Counted from the first letter of the stretch, positions 1 to 9,037 are shown. The stretch: 33,615 bases of DNA from Burkholderiales bacterium (GCA_022843705.1 JALHND010000020.1:1-33615); one strand, 5' to 3'. Made by a program: numbers and translations. Notes: generated from the sequence alone by a model not told the origin.

Positions 1-187
1 GCCTATCATTGCAACCCTGAGCAAGGCGGCACTCGATTCGCTGGCCCAGCCCGATGTCATCAAGCGCCTCAATGCTTCCGGCGTCGACGTCAATCCCGGC
101 GGCCCCGAGGATTTCCGCAAGCTGATCGAAACGGAAATTCCGAAGTGGGCAAAAGTGGTCAAGGATTCGGGCGCCCGGGCTGACTGA
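1..187 (+). CDS. Bug-family (TTT) solute-binding protein, C-terminal end (partial)
   Basis: The window opens inside a reading frame (frame 2) that runs to TGA at 185-187; only the last 61 residues are present. The tail reads ALDSLAQPDVIKRLNASGVD and later EIPKWAKVVKDSG. This matches the usual end of Bug/TctC periplasmic binding proteins, where a 'P.V...L...G' segment is followed by 'E...W..VVK.SG'. Family members bind small carboxylates and similar solutes in the periplasm and deliver them to a TctAB permease or act in sensing. Ligand and signal peptide cannot be judged from this piece. It is too short for the ORF track. A palindromic repeat follows its stop codon. Confidence 0.8.
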   Translation, partial: PIIATLSKAALDSLAQPDVIKRLNASGVDVNPGGPEDFRKLIETEIPKWAKVVKDSGARAD

Positions 188-214
188 GCACAGGCCGGCC
201 ACGAACGCTTGACA

Positions 215-244
215 CCGTCATTCCGGCGCAAGCCGGAATGACGG
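215..244. repeat. Palindromic intergenic repeat (REP-like), possible terminator
   Basis: Two perfect 13-base arms, CCGTCATTCCGGC (215-227) and GCCGGAATGACGG (232-244), flank a GCAA loop. The unit sits between the convergent ends of the Bug fragment and the MDR oxidoreductase. The same kind of 'CGTCATTCCGGC..GCCGGAATGACG' palindrome is a common dispersed repeat in proteobacterial genomes; in translation it yields the tell-tale VIPACAGMT string seen in the shadow ORF at 159-587. It could act as a bidirectional transcript-end hairpin, although no T-run follows. Confidence 0.75.
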
Positions 245-249
245 GCAAA

Positions 250-1221
250 TCAGCCGATCCTGACGACGATCTTGCCCACCATGCCGCTGGTATCCATGCG
301 TTCCTTCGCGGCGGGCAGCTCGTCGAAGGAGTACACCTTGTCCACCAGCGGCACGATGCGGCCATCAACCAGCGCCGGCAGCACATCGCGCTTGAAACCG
401 GCCGCGGCCTCGGCCTTGCCCGCGGCAGGCAGGTGGGCATTGGACACGCCGAAGATCTCCAGTCGCCAGGCATGCACGGCACTGAGGTCGATCTCCGCCT
501 TGAACACGTTGTCGACATAACCCACGGTCGCCAGCCGTCCGCGGAAACCCAGGGTGCGCAGGCACTCGGCAAACACCGAACCGCCAACGCCGTTGATCAC
601 CAGGTCAACACCCTTGCCGCCGGTCAGCTCGCGCACCTGCGCGGCAAAATCAGGTTTGCGCGTGGCAATCCCGACATCGAGACCGACAGCCTTCAGCTGG
701 TCAAGTTTCTGCTGCGAGCCGGAGGTGCCGATGGCACGCGCTCCGATCAGTTTTGCGAGATGGATGCTGGCAACGCCGGCGCCGGAGGACGCGCCCATGA
801 TCAGCATGGTCTCGCCCTTCTGCAGTTTGCCGAACTGGTAAATCATTTCCCAGGCCGTGATGTAGCTCACCGGCACCGCGGCCGCCTGCTCCCAGGACAG
901 GCGCTCCGGCTTGATCATGATCTGCGTCGCATCCATCAGCGCGTATTCGGCAAAACCGCCGCGCACACGGCCGAACACCGCGTCACCCGCCCTGACGCCG
1001 GTCACGCCTGCACCGATGGCATGGACAATGCCCGAGGCCTCGTTGCCGCCGAGTTTCTCCGGGCCGCCGTGCACCACGCCGCCGACGAACATCTCGCCGC
1101 GGTTGAGTGCCGAGGCCTGCACCTTGATCACGATCTCGCCGGCCTTGGGCTCAGGCTGCGGCACGTCGCGGTATTCAAGGGTGTTCTTGTGGTCCTTGGT
1201 GACGATCCAGCAGGATTTCAT
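250..1221 (-). CDS. Zinc-free MDR family quinone oxidoreductase / NADPH-dependent alcohol dehydrogenase-like
   Basis: This is a 323-residue medium-chain dehydrogenase/reductase. The N-terminal GroES-like fold carries 'ASALNRGEM' and 'GNEASGIVHAIGAGV'. The Rossmann part has the nucleotide-binding loop GASSGAG at about residues 143-149, and the cofactor-selecting stretch after it (GTSGSQQK) suggests NADPH. The catalytic zinc ligands and the structural zinc Cys cluster of true alcohol dehydrogenases are absent, so it belongs with the quinone oxidoreductase (QOR)/enoyl-reductase branch; the substrate is unknown. I chose the internal ATG at 1221 (MKSCWIVTK) over the ORF-track start because family homology begins there and GGAT lies just upstream. 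It follows a Bug binding protein on the same strand, 83 bases away, with a strong palindrome between them. Confidence 0.85.
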   Translation of the reverse strand: MKSCWIVTKDHKNTLEYRDVPQPEPKAGEIVIKVQASALNRGEMFVGGVVHGGPEKLGGNEASGIVHAIGAGVTGVRAGDAVFGRVRGGFAEYALMDATQIMIKPERLSWEQAAAVPVSYITAWEMIYQFGKLQKGETMLIMGASSGAGVASIHLAKLIGARAIGTSGSQQKLDQLKAVGLDVGIATRKPDFAAQVRELTGGKGVDLVINGVGGSVFAECLRTLGFRGRLATVGYVDNVFKAEIDLSAVHAWRLEIFGVSNAHLPAAGKAEAAAGFKRDVLPALVDGRIVPLVDKVYSFDELPAAKERMDTSGMVGKIVVRIG

Positions 1222-1254
1222 AAAATATCCAATATAATCAATCACTTACAATAA

Positions 1255-1278
1255 CAACGGCGGCCGCGGCCGCCGTTG
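1255..1278 (-). terminator. 24-base perfect palindrome, candidate terminator of the Bug gene
   Basis: A perfect palindrome made of the arms CAACGGCGGCCG and CGGCCGCCGTTG lies 26 bases past the stop of the Bug gene and upstream of the MDR gene. Read on the minus strand it is followed by TTATTGTAAG, a poor T-run. It is therefore a plausible but not textbook intrinsic terminator or attenuator for the Bug transcript. Confidence 0.5.
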
Positions 1279-1304
1279 CACGATGCTGCGGCAGAGCGCA
1301 GAGT

Positions 1305-2297
1305 TTACTGTGCGCTGGTCTCGCGCACGATCGGGCCCCAGCGCTGCAATTCCTTCTGGATGAACTGGGTCGCACGTTCCGGCGAAGAGTTGGTCACCGG
1401 CTCGGCGCCGGCCTTGCGCAGGAAATCCTGCATCTCGGCATTCGCCAGCACTTTCTGGTTGGCCTGATGCAGCACGTCGACCACCGGCTTCGGCGTGCCC
1501 GGCGCGAGGAAAATCGCGTTGAAGGCCTGCACCACCAGGTCCGGCATGCCGGCCTCAGCGGCGGTGGGCACGTCAGGCACCGCCTTCAGCCGCTCCTCGG
1601 AGCAGATGGCCAGCATGCGCAGCCGCCCCTGCTTGTGGTACTCGAGCGGCGCCGGGCTGATCGTCGGCGTGTACATCGGGATATGACCGGCGATGAGGTC
1701 GGTCAGGCCGGGGCCCGCACCCTTGTACGGCACGTGCACGATGTTGAGGTCGCCGTTGAGTTTCTTGAACAGCTCTCCGGTGAGATGGGTGATGCTGCCG
1801 GTGCCGGCGGAGCCGAAGGACAGCTTGCCCGGGTTGCGTTTCGCGAAGGCGATCAGTTCCTTCAGGTTCTTCACCGGCAACGAGGGATGCACTGCGACGC
1901 CGGTGGGCACCAGCGTGATGATGCCCAAGGCGGTGAAATCCTTCAGCGGGTCATAACCGAGCTTCGGGTTGCCGAGGGGGCTCAGCACATGGGTGGTGGT
2001 GTTGGCGATCAGCAGCGTGTAGCCGTCGGGTTTCGAGCGCGCGACTTCCGAGGCGCCGATTGCACCCGAGGCGCCGGCGCGGTTCTCGACGATCACGTTC
2101 TGCCCCAGCGCCTTCGACAGATCCTGCGCCCAGCGCCGGCCGATGATGTCATTGACGCCGCCGGGCGCAAAAGGCACCACCAGGCGCAGCGTGCGCTCGG
2201 GAAATTTGCCCTGGGCATGCACGGCCACGGGCGCGAACTGCGCGACAACCAGCGCCAGCACGGCAAGGCCTCCGGAAAAAAGGGTGCGTGCAATCAT
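1305..2297 (-). CDS. Bug-family (TTT) periplasmic solute-binding protein
   Basis: This 330-residue binding protein belongs to the Bug/TctC family. A Sec signal peptide covers residues 1-28 (cleavage expected at VHA|Q). The hallmark first lobe follows, 'RTLRLVVPFAPGGVNDIIGR', then 'VIVENRAGASGAIG', 'LSFGSAGTGSITHLTGELF' and 'VHVPYKGAGPGLTDLIAGHI', all characteristic of the family. It would capture a small organic solute, often a carboxylate, in the periplasm. No TctA or TctB membrane subunit lies in the window, so it is an orphan receptor, as is common in betaproteobacteria. The start is set at 2297, not 2393, because GAGGAG lies eight bases upstream and the signal peptide begins there. The ligand cannot be told from sequence. 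Confidence 0.9.
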   Translation of the reverse strand: MIARTLFSGGLAVLALVVAQFAPVAVHAQGKFPERTLRLVVPFAPGGVNDIIGRRWAQDLSKALGQNVIVENRAGASGAIGASEVARSKPDGYTLLIANTTTHVLSPLGNPKLGYDPLKDFTALGIITLVPTGVAVHPSLPVKNLKELIAFAKRNPGKLSFGSAGTGSITHLTGELFKKLNGDLNIVHVPYKGAGPGLTDLIAGHIPMYTPTISPAPLEYHKQGRLRMLAICSEERLKAVPDVPTAAEAGMPDLVVQAFNAIFLAPGTPKPVVDVLHQANQKVLANAEMQDFLRKAGAEPVTNSSPERATQFIQKELQRWGPIVRETSAQ

Positions 2298-2437
2298 TGC
2301 TGTTCTCCTCGATTCTGTTTTGATTTGCCACGGAACGGCGGAGAAATCCGCCAGAGCGGGTTTCATGCTAATTGTTATCCGGCACAGCCGCAACCCGCGG
2401 CACTCAGCGCGCGCACGCGTTCAGAAGCGTTCAAAAC

Positions 2438-5400
2438 TCAATCAGGCGCGTAATTCCACTCGCGCCATCCGCCCAGCAGCGGAAAATAAAGCCCCAGCCT
2501 GATGCGCCGTTCACCGCCGGCGCGAAGCATCCGCGCATAACGCTCGAGCTGGCCGCGGTATCGTTCGCGTTCGTTGTCGAGGAAGGCTTCGACATCGGCG
2601 CCCTCATGCACGCTGGTCTTGTAATCAATGATCCAGCGCACGCCCCCGGCATCGACGAAACTGCGGTCGATCACGATGCTGGCGAGCTGGCCGCCACTGA
2701 CACCGGTCAGGCGCCATTCCGAGCGCGCCTGTTCCTGCCGGCCGAGTATCCAGCGGCCCCGCTCGTCGGCAACGCAGTTGACCAGCGCCCGTGTCGCCCG
2801 CGCGGCCGCGCCTTCGATCTCTCCGTCGCCCACACCCTTGGCCGCAAGCGCAGTGCGTATCGCCGGCATCAGCGACTCGATGCGGCGCTCGTCCCAACCC
2901 GCCGCACCATCCTCGGCAATGCGCTGCAGCCAGCGATGCACCACCGTGCCGACATGGCGGGCGGTCTCGCCGGCCCAGGAAAACTCCAGCGCATCCTGCG
3001 CGCGCACAGAATCCGCCGGCGCATCCCATTGCACTGCCGCCGGCGCTGCCGGCAGCACCCAGCCGGCAGGCAAGCGGTGCAGCGCCTGGTCGATGGCCGC
3101 GGCGCCCGCCGGCAAGGCTTCCTGCGGCCGGTGATCGCGTGCCACAGCTTCGAATGCCGGAGCCACGACCGGCCACAGCTTCCCGAGCAGGGACTGGGAG
3201 GACGGCGAAGCGATGACTGTCGCGCCTTCATCGTCAAGCTTCGCCTTGACGTTGCCGAACAGGTGCAGGCGCTGCCGGGCACGGGTCGCCGCAACGTAGA
3301 GCAGGCGACCGTCCTCGAGATGCTGCTTGTGCGCATGAAGGCGCCTGATCCAGTCGTAGATCGGATCGCTGTCCTCTTCCGAGGCGTGGATCGGTGCCAG
3401 CAGCAGCGCTTCGCCGCCCTCGGCCCCGGGCTGCTCCGCCCACAGGAACAGTTTCTTGTCGTCGCCGCGCGGCGCGCGTGCAAGTCCCGGCAGGATCACC
3501 ACGTCGAACTCGAGGCCCTTCGACTTGTGGATGGTCATGATCTGCAGGCCATCGCCGGCCGCCGGATCGGGAGCCGCATAAAGATTGTCGAGCCCCTGCT
3601 CGAAAGCCCCGCGGTCCGGCAATTCACCGGCATCCTCGTGTCTGTCGAGGTAACGGAAATAGGTTTCGGCATCTTCAAGGGCTGATGCGCTGTCGACGCA
3701 GGCAGGTCCCCCGAGCGCATACCAGGCGCCCGCCACCTGCTCGCGCAGCGGTTTGCGCGCGCGATGTCCGATGCATTCCGCGAGCACCCCGCGCACCCGC
3801 AGCACACGCCCGCGGCCATCCGCGGAAAGATTGGCGATGCGGGCGTCATCACACAACGCATCCCACAGGGCTGCCGGCTTCGTATCGGCAGCGAGCACAT
3901 GCAGGTCCGCCAGCGTCAGCCCGCACCAGGGCGCGCGCAGCACCGCAAGCCAGGCCACCCGGTCGGCGGGATGCGCCAGCGCGCGCGTCAGCGCAAGCAG
4001 ATCCTGCACCACCGGACGCTGGCCCAGCGGTTCGATGTCGATGGCGCGGAAACGCAACCCGGCCGCCTTCAGCTGCGGAACGATGTGCCGCAGATGGCCG
4101 CGGCTGCGCACCAGTATTGCCACCGAGACAGCGGGATTGTCCCGGCGCGCATCCGCCACGAGGCCGGCCACGCGCCGCGCCTCTTCCAGGCCATCATCAC
4201 CGACCAGGGAATGAACGGTGACCGCCGCACCCTGAAGCGCCTCACGCACTGCAGTCGATGCCGTATACGGCACGGCGCCCGAAGCAATGTCTTCGACCCC
4301 CGACATGACCTGCACGAATGCGGCATTGACCCAGTCGACGATGCCGGCCTGCGAACGGAAATTCGAGGCCAGCGACACCGGATGCAGGGTGATGCCGCCG
4401 ATGCCTTCCCTGCGCGCACGCAGGAAAAGACCGACCTCGGCCTCGCGAAAACGGTAGATCGACTGCATCGGATCGCCGACGGCAAACAGCGTGCGGCCGT
4501 CGCCGTCACTCCAGCCGGCCATCAGGCGGGCCACCAGCTCGTTCTGGCTGATCGAGGTGTCCTGAAACTCGTCGATCAGCAGGTGGCGGATGCGGTAATC
4601 AAGCGCCAGCGCAAGATCGGTGGGTTCTTCTTCGCCGCCCAGCGCCCGCAACGCGCCCTGCGCGACCTCGGTGAAATCGACCTGGCGCCGCGACTGGAAC
4701 ACCAGCTTGAGCTGTGCCACGGCATAGTGCAGCAGGCGCAGGATCGCGCCCAGCGCCTGCCACTGGCCATCGCTGTACCGCTCCGGCGGCAGGCGGCGCA
4801 TGTCGTCCAGGGCTTCACGCGCGCCGGAACCCGCATCCAGTTGCGCGAACAGTGCCAGTGCGCGCTCCTTCCACGGCTGACCCTCCTTGCCTGCGGGAAA
4901 CCCCTCATTTTTCGTCAGCTTTGAACGCCACTCTGCTTTTTCCTTCAGCAGAAACGCGTTGGCCAGGATTTCCCAGCCATCGTTATCCGGAACAAACGGT
5001 CCCTGCCCGAGATTGCCGAGCACATAATCCGCCACGGCCTGCAGTTCGGCACCCGCGGCCGCAGGCAACACCGCATGCAGCCGCTGCAGCGCCCCCAGGC
5101 GCGCATGCCGCAACGCGGATTCCAGTGTTTCCCGGTCGGGACTTTGCGCGCGGCGTATCCACTGGTCGCGCCGCGCCAGCATGTCCGCCAGCAGGCCCTC
5201 GACGCGCGACACGTCGTTGTCGAGGTGCGCCAGCAGGCTTTCAACGTCGCCGGCCACCGCCGCGTCCTCTTCGACCAGCGCGAGCGTGGCCCGTGCCGCT
5301 TCAAGGTAAAGCTGCGATGCGTCCTCGACGCTGTCAGGCTGCGCGCCGAATCTCGACAGCAGCGGCATCTGTCGCGTCAGTCCCGCGCACAACGCATCGA

Positions 5401-5761
5401 TGGTCTGGATGCGCAGCCGCGATGGGTTTTCAGAAAGCTGCCAGCCCAGTGCCCGGTCGCGGCGCAGCGCTGCCCCGGCGAGTTCAAGAGTCAGTGCTTC
5501 GTGCGGTGATTCCGGTTCGCGACCCGACTCTGCATCGTTCAGCGCCTGCAGCACCCGTTCACGCATTTCCCCGGCCGCCTTGCGGGTGAAGGTGACGGCA
5601 ATGATTTCCTCGGCATGGTCAACCGTCGACAGCAGCCTGAGATAACGCTGGATCAGCAGCTCGGTCTTGCCGGAGCCGGCGGGTGCCTGAACGATGAACG
5701 AACGTTGCGGGTCCAGCGCTGCACGCCGCCGGGCCTGGTCCGTAACCTGCATCGCCGTCAT
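2438..5761 (-). CDS. addA: AddA/RecB-like UvrD-family helicase-nuclease
   Basis: This is a 1107-residue superfamily 1A helicase with a C-terminal nuclease. Visible in order are Walker A 'APAGSGKTELL' (Lys32), motif Ia 'AVTFTRKAAGEMRERV', Walker B-type 'LLIDEFQDT' near residue 400, motif III 'AVGDPMQSIYRFREAE', 'SNFRSQAGIVDW', motif V 'IMTIHKSKGLEFDVVILPG' and motif VI 'LYVAATRARQRL'. The end holds a RecB-type PD-(D/E)XK nuclease with 'GTVVHRWLQ' and 'RWIIDYKTS'. Such proteins process double-strand break ends for homologous recombination. Start 5761 is chosen because its ATG overlaps the TGA of the upstream partner (ATGA), implying translational coupling; the ORF-track extension lies inside that gene. 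The family is secure. The name addA rests on its pairing with the AddB-like neighbour; databases may call it simply a UvrD-helicase protein. Confidence 0.88.
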   Translation of the reverse strand: MTAMQVTDQARRRAALDPQRSFIVQAPAGSGKTELLIQRYLRLLSTVDHAEEIIAVTFTRKAAGEMRERVLQALNDAESGREPESPHEALTLELAGAALRRDRALGWQLSENPSRLRIQTIDALCAGLTRQMPLLSRFGAQPDSVEDASQLYLEAARATLALVEEDAAVAGDVESLLAHLDNDVSRVEGLLADMLARRDQWIRRAQSPDRETLESALRHARLGALQRLHAVLPAAAGAELQAVADYVLGNLGQGPFVPDNDGWEILANAFLLKEKAEWRSKLTKNEGFPAGKEGQPWKERALALFAQLDAGSGAREALDDMRRLPPERYSDGQWQALGAILRLLHYAVAQLKLVFQSRRQVDFTEVAQGALRALGGEEEPTDLALALDYRIRHLLIDEFQDTSISQNELVARLMAGWSDGDGRTLFAVGDPMQSIYRFREAEVGLFLRARREGIGGITLHPVSLASNFRSQAGIVDWVNAAFVQVMSGVEDIASGAVPYTASTAVREALQGAAVTVHSLVGDDGLEEARRVAGLVADARRDNPAVSVAILVRSRGHLRHIVPQLKAAGLRFRAIDIEPLGQRPVVQDLLALTRALAHPADRVAWLAVLRAPWCGLTLADLHVLAADTKPAALWDALCDDARIANLSADGRGRVLRVRGVLAECIGHRARKPLREQVAGAWYALGGPACVDSASALEDAETYFRYLDRHEDAGELPDRGAFEQGLDNLYAAPDPAAGDGLQIMTIHKSKGLEFDVVILPGLARAPRGDDKKLFLWAEQPGAEGGEALLLAPIHASEEDSDPIYDWIRRLHAHKQHLEDGRLLYVAATRARQRLHLFGNVKAKLDDEGATVIASPSSQSLLGKLWPVVAPAFEAVARDHRPQEALPAGAAAIDQALHRLPAGWVLPAAPAAVQWDAPADSVRAQDALEFSWAGETARHVGTVVHRWLQRIAEDGAAGWDERRIESLMPAIRTALAAKGVGDGEIEGAAARATRALVNCVADERGRWILGRQEQARSEWRLTGVSGGQLASIVIDRSFVDAGGVRWIIDYKTSVHEGADVEAFLDNERERYRGQLERYARMLRAGGERRIRLGLYFPLLGGWREWNYAPD

Positions 5762-8466
5762 TCCGCCATCTCCTCGCCGGCCGTATCGGCGCTGCGTTCC
5801 CGGATGCGGCAAAACGGCCCGAGGTCACAGTACATGCAGGTCTGCGGCTGGCGTTTGGGATCCACCGTCGCCACGCCGGCGGCGAAGTGGATCGCCAGGC
5901 GCTCGAGTTCATCACGCCAGGCGGCCACCAGTTCAGTCCATCCACCATAAGGGACCCGCGCATCCGCAAGCGCCTTGACGCCGGGCAGCAGGTCTTCGTC
6001 ACGGGCAAGGCCCACATATCCCCGCCTGCCGGCGCGCACCCGGGCAAAAGCCACCGCGAGGGCCTCCGGCTCCGCGGTCACCAGGTAGAGCGGCAACTGC
6101 GGCTCTTCCGGCCGTTCGCCGAGCATCTGCCCGGCGGCGGCATTGCCCGTCTTGTAATCGATGATGATGCGGCGTCCGTCGGCGGTTTCGTCGACACGAT
6201 CAAGCCGCGCCCTGAGCTCCAGTCCGCCGATCTCCATGCTGCGTTTGTCTTCGACGGCAATCACCGCAAAGGGACTGCGCCGGCGATCCTCTTCCAGCCA
6301 GGCCCGGGCCAGGGCGACCAGCCGGCGCTTTTCGATTTCCGCAAAACGCCCGGACAGCACGGTCGGCCGGTCGCGCCGGATGCGCTCGACCGCACCTTCG
6401 GCCGCCGCGGCGAGCAACTCATCCAGCCGCCTGTCGTCAGCGGCCAGCAGCGTCGCACTGTCGCGCAGTTGCATCCAGGCCTGTGCCAGCACCCGGTGCA
6501 CCAGCGTGCCGCGCTCTGCGGCATCAAGACCGGAATGCGGTGCGTCCGGCGCCGCCGCATGCAGGCGATGACGGGCAAAGGCCCGGAACGGACAGGCCGC
6601 CTGGTCCTTCAGCAATCCGGTGCCGCCGCCGGCCACCGTGTTGCCGATCAACGCCGGCGCGGCATCATCGGCTTCGACCGCCATGACCCGGGCCGCGTGG
6701 ATTGCCGCGCCAAACTCGGGATAGGTGCCAATGTCCGGCAGCGCCTCCGCCACCGCCACGATCAGCGGGCTGGGCTGCAGTTCCCGGTCACCTTCGTGCA
6801 GCGGATGGCTCAGCACGACCTCGGGCGCCGCAGCGCACCAGCGCGCGGTCATGCGTCGCGCGGCAGCCAGCGCAGCATCGGCGGAACCCTGCGGCAAGCC
6901 GGCCGCCCGTTGCACCGTGAGCGGCAGGAAGGGATTGGGCCGGCAGGGCGGCGGCCATTGATCATCGCCGAGGCCCATCACCCACAGCGCATCGAAGCTC
7001 TGGCCCGACGCTTCCAGCACACCGAGAATCTGGATCGGCAGTTCCGGCGTCTCCGGCTGGAACAGCGTATCGGCCGCCATGCGTCGCAGCCGCGACAGCG
7101 CTTCGGCATAAGCCATGCGGGGCACCACGCGGTCCAGCGCGGCGAATGCGGCGACCGTGTCATGCCAGCGCTTCAGCGTCTGGTATTCAACCGAATCGAG
7201 CGCCCGCTCGCCGGGAAAGCCGGCAAGCGACAGCGCTTCCGAAATCGCGCGCGCCCAGGCCGAGGGAGCCTGCGCGCCGAACAGGCGGTCCTTGCGGAAA
7301 CGGCCCAGTGCCTCGAGCAGCCGCAGCAGCCGCGGACAGTCACCGCCATGGCCCGCGGCCATCACGCGCAGCCGTTCGAGTGTGGCCAGGGGCTCGGCGT
7401 GCCGGCGCAGCTCGACATCAAGGCCCGCGCGCGCCGTGCGCTCGGTCTCGCCGCCCGCGATGAACGGCGAGCGGATGATGCGGCTCGCGCGTTCGAATTC
7501 GATGTCGCGTCCGAGCAGTTGCAACAGTCCAAGCGCGGCATTGACCAGCGCATACGCGGAAAGCGGTTCACCGAGGGACAGGTTGAACGGCAACACGCCG
7601 TGGCGCGCGCCGGGCAGCGCGTAGTCCGGCGCCATCGCCGCACTGAACAGGCGCACGATCGCAGCGCGCCGCGCGGCAATATCCGGCACCACGATGCCGA
7701 TGCGCCTGCAGCCGGTCTCAAGGCGCGAACGCGCCCAGGCTGCAGCCATGCGGATTTCGCCCTCGGCATCCGTGCAGGGCACGCGCAGTACGGCTGCATC
7801 GACGTCATCCGGGCCGGACAGCGCGACCATGCAGCCCGCCTCGCGCAATCCGCCCAGGAATTCTTCCTGCTGCGGCGTAAAACTGTCGAAGCCGTAGGCA
7901 ATGACCTGCTGCGGCAGCGCAAGCTTGCGGCCCGTGATGAGCTGCAATACGTGATCGGCCAGCTCTACGGCGTCGAGTTGGCCGCCGCGGCGCAGGGCAC
8001 GCTCGTAGCGCGGCGCCCATTCGAGGAATGCCGACACATCCTCGTTCGGCACCGCGTCGCGCAGACCCCGGCGCAGCCGCCATGACACCATCTGCTGCCA
8101 GGCCTCGTGCGCAAACTTCGCGGCCTCGGTGACTGCGAGCAGCGATGAACCGGAATCCGAATCGCGCAGCAGCTGCTCCCACAGCGCGCGCGACTGCTCG
8201 GGCGCCAGCAGCAGGGATGGCACGGCAGAACCGGCATGTTGTGCCGCATCGGCGGCGCGTTCGATGAACCCGGCGAAGGAAATGATGTCGGGCGTATCCC
8301 ACAGCGCCAGATCCCGTTCGAGCTGGCGTGCCCCGGACTCCCGCAGCAGCGACTGCGCAAGCCGGCGATTGGGCGTGATGACGCAGACCTGCCCCGCCGG
8401 CTCGCGAATCACCCGTGCAAGGACTTCTTCAAGGGAGATGTTCGGAAATTCCGCGGCGGCAGGCAT
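5758..8466 (-). CDS. addB: AddB-like PD-(D/E)XK nuclease, probable DNA repair protein
   Basis: This 902-residue protein partners the AddA-like helicase and overlaps its start by four bases. The N-terminal region (CVITPNRRLAQSLL) resembles the helicase-like scaffold of AddB but lacks a Walker A motif. The C-terminal nuclease has 'RGTLVHRVLAQAW' and the catalytic 'RIIIDYKTG'. Four cysteines frame the nuclease: C625 in 'ACPFRAFA', then C877, C880 and C886 in 'CMYCDLGPFC'. This is the arrangement that holds a 4Fe-4S cluster in AddB-type nucleases. The family of about 900 residues is known as a probable DNA repair protein related to AddB. It likely acts with the downstream helicase to resect DNA ends. 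The start ATG has only a weak ribosome-binding site, so the exact start is less certain than the identity. Confidence 0.85.
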   Translation of the reverse strand: MPAAAEFPNISLEEVLARVIREPAGQVCVITPNRRLAQSLLRESGARQLERDLALWDTPDIISFAGFIERAADAAQHAGSAVPSLLLAPEQSRALWEQLLRDSDSGSSLLAVTEAAKFAHEAWQQMVSWRLRRGLRDAVPNEDVSAFLEWAPRYERALRRGGQLDAVELADHVLQLITGRKLALPQQVIAYGFDSFTPQQEEFLGGLREAGCMVALSGPDDVDAAVLRVPCTDAEGEIRMAAAWARSRLETGCRRIGIVVPDIAARRAAIVRLFSAAMAPDYALPGARHGVLPFNLSLGEPLSAYALVNAALGLLQLLGRDIEFERASRIIRSPFIAGGETERTARAGLDVELRRHAEPLATLERLRVMAAGHGGDCPRLLRLLEALGRFRKDRLFGAQAPSAWARAISEALSLAGFPGERALDSVEYQTLKRWHDTVAAFAALDRVVPRMAYAEALSRLRRMAADTLFQPETPELPIQILGVLEASGQSFDALWVMGLGDDQWPPPCRPNPFLPLTVQRAAGLPQGSADAALAAARRMTARWCAAAPEVVLSHPLHEGDRELQPSPLIVAVAEALPDIGTYPEFGAAIHAARVMAVEADDAAPALIGNTVAGGGTGLLKDQAACPFRAFARHRLHAAAPDAPHSGLDAAERGTLVHRVLAQAWMQLRDSATLLAADDRRLDELLAAAAEGAVERIRRDRPTVLSGRFAEIEKRRLVALARAWLEEDRRRSPFAVIAVEDKRSMEIGGLELRARLDRVDETADGRRIIIDYKTGNAAAGQMLGERPEEPQLPLYLVTAEPEALAVAFARVRAGRRGYVGLARDEDLLPGVKALADARVPYGGWTELVAAWRDELERLAIHFAAGVATVDPKRQPQTCMYCDLGPFCRIRERSADTAGEEMAE

Positions 8467-8515
8467 GGGCAGGAATGATAAACCCGCCGCCGCGAGGGCG
8501 CCTTGCGCGCCGGGA

Positions 8516-8839
8516 CTACTTCTCGATCAGCTGTTTCTTGTCCTTGACCTTGGCCCATTCATCTGCGTCCGCGGGCGCGTCCTTTTTCTCGATGATCGGT
8601 TTCCAGGTCTTGGCCAGTTCGGCGTTCAGCGCGATGAATTCCTGCTGGTTGTCAGGCACGTCATCCTCGGCAAAAATGGCCTCCACCGGGCATTCAGCCA
8701 CGCACAGCGTGCAATCGATGCACTCGTCCGGGTCGATGACGAGCATGTTCGGCCCCTCGCGGAAACAGTCCACCGGGCAGACATCGACGCAATCTGAGTA
8801 TTTGCACTTGATGCAGGACTCGGTCACTACGTAAGTCAT
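8516..8839 (-). CDS. fdxA: 7Fe ferredoxin FdxA
   Basis: A 107-residue ferredoxin of the 3Fe-4S/4Fe-4S (Azotobacter FdI) type. By comparison with FdI, Cys9, Cys17 and Cys50 would hold the 3Fe-4S cluster, and Cys21, Cys40, Cys43 and Cys46 the 4Fe-4S cluster; the motifs '[10 protein letters not shown]' and '[12 protein letters not shown]' are clear. It is a low-potential cytoplasmic electron carrier. The start is placed at 8839 (MTYVVTESC), with AGGAA just upstream, rather than the ORF-track start twelve residues earlier, because family members begin exactly with M-T-Y-V-V. The length matches the family. It lies head-to-head with trxA, about 200 bases apart. Confidence 0.95.
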   Translation of the reverse strand: MTYVVTESCIKCKYSDCVDVCPVDCFREGPNMLVIDPDECIDCTLCVAECPVEAIFAEDDVPDNQQEFIALNAELAKTWKPIIEKKDAPADADEWAKVKDKKQLIEK

Positions 8840-8943
8840 GGAAATTCCTGGAATTCTGAAAATGAACGGCGCCACCTTGAAAAGGCGGCAAACGGCCGCA
8901 TTTTAGCAGATGCTGCGAGGCAATAAGCGGCGCGCGCCGCCGC

Positions 8944-8972
8944 TTCCCAATGGCCGGGAATTTGGATAGCAT
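8944..8972 (+). promoter_or_regulatory. Possible sigma-70 promoter for trxA
   Basis: TTCCCA (8944-8949) and TAGCAT (8967-8972) are 17 bases apart, each matching four of six consensus bases, and lie about 65 bases upstream of the trxA start. The match is modest and could be chance. Confidence 0.3.
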
Positions 8973-9037
8973 GGTGCCATCCATTCTTCGCCGCGGCCCC
9001 GTGGCGACCCCATTTTCAATTCAAAAGGCAGGACCCC

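Noticed and set aside
5887-8085. 732-residue plus-strand ORF opposite the AddB-like gene
   Set aside because: It is antisense to a gene with clear nuclease motifs and its translation is Arg/His/Gln-rich with no domain pattern. Long antisense frames are expected from GC-rich third positions.
2438-8466. Helicase-nuclease pair as an anti-phage defence system
   Set aside because: The motifs fit AddAB-type recombination repair, and no toxin, methylase, integrase or other defence gene is nearby.
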